In this document: one piece after another, positions 22,188 through 26,966 of the stretch
Numbering within the stretch: the first letter of the stretch is position 1
Layout of the letters: the number at the start of each line of letters is the position of its first letter
Assembly: GCA_039584685.1 (NCBI GenBank)
Contig: JBDGXI010000028.1
Location: forward strand, 1-26,966
DNA from: Benthicola sp039584685
Lineage (GTDB): Bacteria > Gemmatimonadota > Gemmatimonadetes > Palauibacterales > Palauibacteraceae
Direction: 5' to 3'
DNA length: 26,966 nucleotides
Position numbers and translations under genes: made by a program
The notes under the pieces: generated by a model
Databases searched by the model: none
What the model saw: only the letters and a program-made list of their open reading frames with translations
Told to the model about the DNA's origin: nothing

Positions 22188-24527
22188 ATGCCGGATATCC
22201 TGCCGCGTCTCTCGGAGGCTCTGTCTGATCGGTACGCCATCGAGCGCGAGATCGGTCGGGGCGGTATGGCCACGGTGTACCTGGCCACGGACCTGAAGCA
22301 CAATCGCAAGGTGGCGCTGAAGGTCCTGCACCCGGAGCTGGCGGCCTCGGTGGGACACGAGCGCTTCCTGCGCGAGATCGAGATCGTGGCCGGTCTGACC
22401 CACACGCGCATTCTCACCCTGATCGATTCGGGCGACGCGGACGGACTCCTGTTCTACGTGATGCCGTACGTGGAAGGCCAGACCCTGAAAGAACGTCTGA
22501 CACGCGAGGGCGCGCTTCCTCTGGAAGAGTCACTGCGGATTGCGCGGGAAGTGGCCGACGCACTGGCGTATGCGCACGAGAAGGGCGTGATCCACCGGGA
22601 CATCAAGCCGTCGAACATCCTGTTCGAGGCGGGCCACGCGGTGATCTCTGACTTCGGGGTGGCGCGCGCAGTAGGCGCGGCGGGGGAAGGAGACGCGACG
22701 GCGACGGGCCTGGCGGTGGGGACGCCGAAGTACATGAGCCCGGAGCAGGCGAGCGGGGGGGAGGTGGACGGACGTGCGGACGTGTACGCGCTGGGTTGCG
22801 TGTTGTGGGAGATGCTGGCGGGGGACGCGCCGTTCGACGGGCCCACGCCACATGCGATCCTGGCGCTCAAGTCGTCGGACTCGACGCCGAGCCTGCGTGT
22901 GCGGCGCAAGAGCGTGCCACCGGACGTTGAGGGAGTGATCGCGAAGGCGATGGCTCCGCAAGCGGCGGACCGGTACACGACGGCGCGAGACTTCGAAGGG
23001 GCGCTGGCTGAACCCGAGAGCGCAGAGAAACTCAGGCCGCGTCACCGCCAGCAGGCTCGGGCCCGGGCAGTGGCGGGCGTGGCGATCGTGGCGCTTGCCG
23101 TCGTCGCTTCGTGGTGGATTTTCGGGCGCGGCACGCCTCTCGAGGCCGCGGGACCCTATCCCCTTGCGGTTCTGCCTCCGGAGAACCTGACGGGCGAGGA
23201 GGAGTACTTCGTCGCCGGCCAGCACCAGGCCCTGATCGATCACGTGGCGGCGATAAGCGGATTCCGCGTGATCTCGCGCCCTTCCGTCATGCAATACCGG
23301 CAGACCGAGAAGACCATCTCCGAAATCGCGAGCGAGCTGGGGGTGCGGGGCGTAGTGGCTTCATCGTTGACGCGGCACGGCGACACCGTGCGCATACAGG
23401 TACAGCTGATCGAGGCGGAGCCGCTGGAAGATCTCGTCTGGTCGGACTCGTACGATGAAGTGATAACCGGCCTGTATTCGATGTACGGTGAAGCGGCGCG
23501 CTCGATCGCGGCTGGCGCCGATGTCGAGCTGACGCCGGCCGAGGAGACTCGGTTCGGTGGAGCCCGCTCCATCGACCCCGCAACGTACGAGGCCTACCTG
23601 AAGGGGATGCATCACCTGAACAAGGGTACCCCGGAGGACATCGCGCAGGGCCTTGCGTACCTGCACGAGGCGACGGATGAGAATCCGGCCGACGCCATGG
23701 CATGGGCCGGCCTCGCGCTCGGATACTCCGCGGTTGGGCACGGCCCGTTACCCACACCCGAGGTGTGGGCGCGGGCTCGGGCAGCAGCGGAACGGGCCGT
23801 TCGGCTCGACTCGACGCTGGCTGAGGCGTGGTCTGCCCTGGCGGATGTCCGGTTCTACGGTGACTACGACTGGGTGGGCGCCGAAGAGGCCTTCCGCCGG
23901 GCCAACGAACTGAACCCCAGTATCGCCATGAATCACTTCCACTACGCCTGGCTACTGCTGACCCTCGACCGCTACGAAGAAGCGGTGGCGGAGCACGAGC
24001 TTGCCAAAGAGCTGGACCCGTTCACCCCCTTCCAATCGGCGCTGCTCGGCTGGTGCTACCTGTACGGCGGAGAGACGGAGAAAGCCGAGGTACAGGCCCG
24101 CCGGACATTAGAGCTCAATCCCGACGGGCCATGGGGCCTGTTCGTTCTTGGGAGGGCCCTGCAGATGGAGGGACGCCACGAGGAAGCGATCGACACGCAC
24201 GAGCGGATGGCTGAGCTGTACCCGTTCCTTCGGTGGCTTGCCGGCGCCACATACGCTCGCGCCGGACGCACTGAGGACGCACGACGTATCGCAGCCGAGA
24301 TCGAGGCAGGGGACGTCACAGGCTTCGACGCCTTCGGACTTGCGGTCCTGTATGGAGCGCTGGGCGATGTCGATGCGGCGTACAGGTGGCTGGTGCATGA
24401 GCCGAACCACGTCTGGCGACTGGCCATAGGGTTCGATCCCATCGGCGGGGTCCCGGCCGAGGTGGGCGCCGATCCGCGGTTCGAGGAGTTCCTGGAGAGA
24501 TTCGGCCTTCCGCAGCGGCCGGAGTGA
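22188..24527 (+). CDS. Transmembrane Ser/Thr protein kinase with TPR domain (kinase 1)
   Basis: A 779-residue bacterial Hanks-type kinase. The kinase domain at about 16-285 has a glycine loop G-R-G-G-M-A-T-V (23-30), ATP-binding Lys45 in V-A-L-K, H-R-D-I-K-P-S-N (136-143, base Asp138), D-F-G (155-157) and G-T-P-K-Y-M-S-P-E (178-186), so it should be active. One membrane helix is at about 295-313. After it comes a TolB/FlgO-like domain (L-A-V-L-P-P-E-N-L-T-G and F-R-V-I-S-R-P-S-V onward), and then TPR-like repeats from about residue 470 to the end (for example E-A-Y-L-K-G-M-H-H-L-N-K-G, A-W-A-G-L-A-L-G-Y). ATG 22188 follows GGAGAGG by five bases. The output targets are unknown. Compared with its neighbour, the Pro before R-I-L-T-L-I-D is Thr73 here. 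Confidence 0.93.
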   Translation: MPDILPRLSEALSDRYAIEREIGRGGMATVYLATDLKHNRKVALKVLHPELAASVGHERFLREIEIVAGLTHTRILTLIDSGDADGLLFYVMPYVEGQTLKERLTREGALPLEESLRIAREVADALAYAHEKGVIHRDIKPSNILFEAGHAVISDFGVARAVGAAGEGDATATGLAVGTPKYMSPEQASGGEVDGRADVYALGCVLWEMLAGDAPFDGPTPHAILALKSSDSTPSLRVRRKSVPPDVEGVIAKAMAPQAADRYTTARDFEGALAEPESAEKLRPRHRQQARARAVAGVAIVALAVVASWWIFGRGTPLEAAGPYPLAVLPPENLTGEEEYFVAGQHQALIDHVAAISGFRVISRPSVMQYRQTEKTISEIASELGVRGVVASSLTRHGDTVRIQVQLIEAEPLEDLVWSDSYDEVITGLYSMYGEAARSIAAGADVELTPAEETRFGGARSIDPATYEAYLKGMHHLNKGTPEDIAQGLAYLHEATDENPADAMAWAGLALGYSAVGHGPLPTPEVWARARAAAERAVRLDSTLAEAWSALADVRFYGDYDWVGAEEAFRRANELNPSIAMNHFHYAWLLLTLDRYEEAVAEHELAKELDPFTPFQSALLGWCYLYGGETEKAEVQARRTLELNPDGPWGLFVLGRALQMEGRHEEAIDTHERMAELYPFLRWLAGATYARAGRTEDARRIAAEIEAGDVTGFDAFGLAVLYGALGDVDAAYRWLVHEPNHVWRLAIGFDPIGGVPAEVGADPRFEEFLERFGLPQRPE

Positions 24528-24638
24528 GATAGAAGCGTCTACGTCTCAAAGGCCTGTCACTCTGAGCTGTTGACGCTATTGATCAGCGGCCCGGCGGCAT
24601 TCCAACACCCTCGACCTGCACGTCCCGCACGAATTTCT

Positions 24639-24644
24639 TATACT
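24639..24644 (+). promoter_or_regulatory. Candidate -10 box of the second kinase
   Basis: TATACT matches five of six -10 consensus bases and lies in an AT-rich pocket about 40 bases before the GTG at 24685. I find no good -35 at the right distance. It suggests the second kinase is transcribed separately rather than only read through from the first. Confidence 0.4.
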
Positions 24645-24684
24645 GGAGCGAGGCTTTCGGTAGTACTCCAGCGGAGAAAACGTC

Positions 24685-26966
24685 GTGTCTGACCTGGTAT
24701 CACGCCTGACCGAGGCGTTGGCCGGCCGGTACGCCATCGAGCGCGAGATCGGCCGGGGCGGTATGGCCACGGTGTACCTGGCCACGGACCTGAAGCACAA
24801 CCGGAAGGTCGCTCTCAAGGTCCTGCACCCGGAGTTGGCCGCCTCGGTGGGGCACGAGCGGTTCCTGCGCGAGATCGAGATCGTGGCCGGACTCACCCAC
24901 CCGCGCATCCTCACCCTGATCGACTCCGGCGAAGCAGACGGACTTCTCTTCTTCGTCATGCCATACGTGGAAGGAGACACCCTCAAGGAAAGGCTGGAGC
25001 GGGAGGGCGCTCTGCCGGTCGAAGACTCGCTGAAGATCGCGCGCGAGGTGGCCGACGCGCTGGCGTACGCGCACGACAAGGGAGTAATCCACCGTGACAT
25101 CAAGCCGTCGAACATCCTGTTCGAGGCCGGTCACGCGGTAATCTCGGATTTCGGGGTGGCGAGGGCCGTAGGCGTAGCGGGAGAGAAGGACGCGACGGCG
25201 ACGGGCATGACCGTTGGGACACCGAAGTACATGAGTCCGGAGCAGGCCAGCGCGGGGGAAGTGGACGGGCGAGCGGACGTGTACGCCCTGGGGTGCGTGC
25301 TGTGGGAGATGCTGGCCGGAGACGCTCCCTTCGACGGGCCGACACCGCACGCGATTCTTGCGCTCAAGTCGTCGGACTCGACCCCGAGCCTTCGGGTACG
25401 GCGGCGAAGCGTGCCTGCGGAAGTAGAAGGAGTGGTCGCGAAAGCGATGGCGCCGCAGGCGGCTGACCGGTATACCACGGCGCGCGACTTCGAGGGAGCG
25501 TTGGCGTCGCCGGAGACGGCGGAAAGACTGAGGCCACGGCGGTCTCGGTCCCGAATGCGGATTCTGGCCGGAGCGGCGGCGGCCGCGATTGTCCTGGGCG
25601 GTGGCTGGTGGATCACGAGCAGCACTCCCGAGGTGGGCGCAGCGGACTTCGTCTCCATGGCGGTACTCCCGATCGAGAACCTCACCGGTGATGCGGGGCA
25701 GGATTACTTCGCGGCGGGCATGCAGGATGCGCTCATCGGTCAGCTCGGGAAGCTGAGCGGATTCAGGGTGATCTCGCGCAGCTCGGTCCGTCAATACGCG
25801 GAGTCCGACAAGCCGATTCCCGAGATCGCCGGTGAGCTGGGGGTGGAGTACCTGATCGAGGCATCGGTTTCCAGGGATGGCGACGGCATGCGGCTCGAAG
25901 TTCATCTGATAGAGGCCGTGCCCGACGAACGCCAGGTGTGGGCGGACGGATACGACGGAAACGTAGACAACGCGATGGAGATCCACGGTCAGGTTGCCAG
26001 GGCGGTTGCCGGGGCCCTGGATGTGGAGGTTAGTCCGGACGACGAAGCGCAGCTGGCCGGAACGCGACCCGTGAACAGGGAGACATACGAGTCATACCTG
26101 AGAGGTATGTACTTCATCAACGAGGGCACACCCGAGGGAATCACGGCGGGGCTCTCCCACCTGCACGAGGCCACGGAACGCGATCCCGGTGACGCGAGGG
26201 CCTGGGCCGGCCTGGCTACCGGTTACGCGCTGGTGGGTCACGGCCCGGCCGCTCCGCCCGATGCCTGGGTACGAGCCCGCGCGGCTGCGGAGAGAGCCAT
26301 CGGATTAGATTCGACTCTCGCCGAGGGTCATGCCGCCATGGCCGACGTCAAGCTGTACTACGACTGGGATTGGGCGGGAGCGGAAGAGTCCTTCCTGAAA
26401 GCCGACGAGCTGAACCCGAATCTCGCGATGAACCGTTTCCACTACGCGTGGTATCTCCTCCTCGTGGGACGGTGGGACGAGGCCCTGGAGATTCACGAGC
26501 TGGGCCAGGACCTGGATCCCCTCACGTCGGAGATGTCGTCGATCCTGGGGTGGGCGTACCTCTACCCCGGCCAGACCGACAAGGCGATCGAGGAGGCCCG
26601 GAAAGGACTGGCCCTCAAACCTGACGGCATGTTCGGGCTTGCCGTGCTGGGCGCGGCGTTCGCGGCCGAGGGAAAGTACGAAGAGGCCATCGCGACGCAT
26701 GAGCGGATGGCCGAGTTGTATCCCATCTGGCGTTGGCTTCTCGGTCGCACATATGCTAAAGCGGGCCGCACGGATGACGCCCGGCAACTAGCGGCGCAAC
26801 TGGAATCGGAAGAGCAGACGTCCATGAGCGCTTTCGGGCTCGCGGTTCTGTATGCGACTCTCGGAGAGAACGATGATTCCTTCCGTTGGCTCGAGTTCGA
26901 GCCGCCGCACGCATGGGTCGCGTGGGCGGCCATCGATCCGGTGCTGGAGATTCCCCGCGACGATCC
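24685..26966 (+). CDS. Transmembrane Ser/Thr kinase with TPR domain (kinase 2), truncated by window end
   Basis: An open frame of 760 complete codons runs from GTG 24685 to the window edge without a stop; by comparison with kinase 1 only some 20-25 residues are missing. GGAG sits eight bases before the GTG. The domain order is identical: kinase (16-285; Lys45, Asp138, D-F-G 155-157), a short basic stretch, membrane helix (about 292-310), TolB/FlgO-like domain (M-A-V-L-P-I-E-N-L-T-G, then Q-D-Y-F-A-A-G-M-Q-D-A-L), then TPR repeats. My hand alignment of the first 285 residues finds 28 differences from kinase 1, about 90 percent identity; after the helix similarity is plainly lower. It is a tandem duplicate with its own likely promoter. 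All catalytic residues are intact. The Q-D-Y-F-A-A-G-M-Q-D-A-L segment is closer to the usual form of this domain than that of kinase 1. Confidence 0.93.
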   Translation, partial: MSDLVSRLTEALAGRYAIEREIGRGGMATVYLATDLKHNRKVALKVLHPELAASVGHERFLREIEIVAGLTHPRILTLIDSGEADGLLFFVMPYVEGDTLKERLEREGALPVEDSLKIAREVADALAYAHDKGVIHRDIKPSNILFEAGHAVISDFGVARAVGVAGEKDATATGMTVGTPKYMSPEQASAGEVDGRADVYALGCVLWEMLAGDAPFDGPTPHAILALKSSDSTPSLRVRRRSVPAEVEGVVAKAMAPQAADRYTTARDFEGALASPETAERLRPRRSRSRMRILAGAAAAAIVLGGGWWITSSTPEVGAADFVSMAVLPIENLTGDAGQDYFAAGMQDALIGQLGKLSGFRVISRSSVRQYAESDKPIPEIAGELGVEYLIEASVSRDGDGMRLEVHLIEAVPDERQVWADGYDGNVDNAMEIHGQVARAVAGALDVEVSPDDEAQLAGTRPVNRETYESYLRGMYFINEGTPEGITAGLSHLHEATERDPGDARAWAGLATGYALVGHGPAAPPDAWVRARAAAERAIGLDSTLAEGHAAMADVKLYYDWDWAGAEESFLKADELNPNLAMNRFHYAWYLLLVGRWDEALEIHELGQDLDPLTSEMSSILGWAYLYPGQTDKAIEEARKGLALKPDGMFGLAVLGAAFAAEGKYEEAIATHERMAELYPIWRWLLGRTYAKAGRTDDARQLAAQLESEEQTSMSAFGLAVLYATLGENDDSFRWLEFEPPHAWVAWAAIDPVLEIPRDD

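Noticed and set aside
24528..24600. Terminator after kinase 1
   Set aside because: Only a four-base TAGA/TCTA stem was found, with no T-run.
24700..25986. A 428-codon minus-strand open frame
   Set aside because: It is antisense to the kinase 2 gene, whose own frame has all kinase motifs. The minus-strand translation is Arg/His-rich and not protein-like.

Overview
The window is GC-rich, densely coded bacterial DNA with no RNA genes, insertion sequences or CRISPR array that I can see. Gene style points to Gemmatimonadota or a close relative. The main evidence is a pair of serine/threonine kinases with the layout kinase - single membrane helix - TolB/FlgO-like domain - TPR repeats, plus the heavy GC codon bias and many GTG starts. 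This placement is inference from family style, not a database match.

Layout. 65-718: a lipoprotein c-type cytochrome whose haem domain is bracketed by Asn-Pro-Cys-Ala-Ala repeat arrays, closed by a hairpin terminator. 818-2685 (minus): a flavin reductase-like protein and an M20 carboxypeptidase in tandem. 2824-3860: a short HPF/S30AE-type protein and an unrecognised 204-residue protein. 3861-4187: a long convergent inverted repeat, a possible 58-codon minus-strand gene, and an AT-rich island with a perfect 29-bp palindrome plus a 13-bp palindrome, read as the operator of the next gene. 4188-11257: a complete tripartite efflux operon, tetR - tolC-like - RND adaptor - RND permease, with every junction overlapping. 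11254-13351 (minus): a diguanylate cyclase followed by a DUF819 membrane protein. 13653-14824: an unknown 184-residue protein translationally coupled to a membrane-anchored TlpA-like thioredoxin. 14808-16607 (minus): an ABC exporter half-transporter. 16783-17712: haem A synthase. 17723-19012 (minus): a FadI-like thiolase. 19235-22105: gltX, tadA and a 2-hydroxyacid dehydrogenase in a tight run. 22188-26966: two tandem paralogous transmembrane Ser/Thr kinases; the second runs off the window end.

How the parts work together. The TetR regulator probably senses a compound exported by the RND pump and represses its own operon through the palindromes. The cytochrome, haem A synthase and TlpA-like protein suggest aerobic respiratory and cytochrome maturation chemistry, but they are not in one operon. 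The kinases share about 90 percent of their catalytic domain and differ much more outside, which suggests duplicated signalling output with different inputs.

Most worth a second look: the Cys-repeat cytochrome, the operator cluster, the tandem kinase pair, and the unknown protein coupled to the thioredoxin. I did not find a clear new defence system or mobile element.
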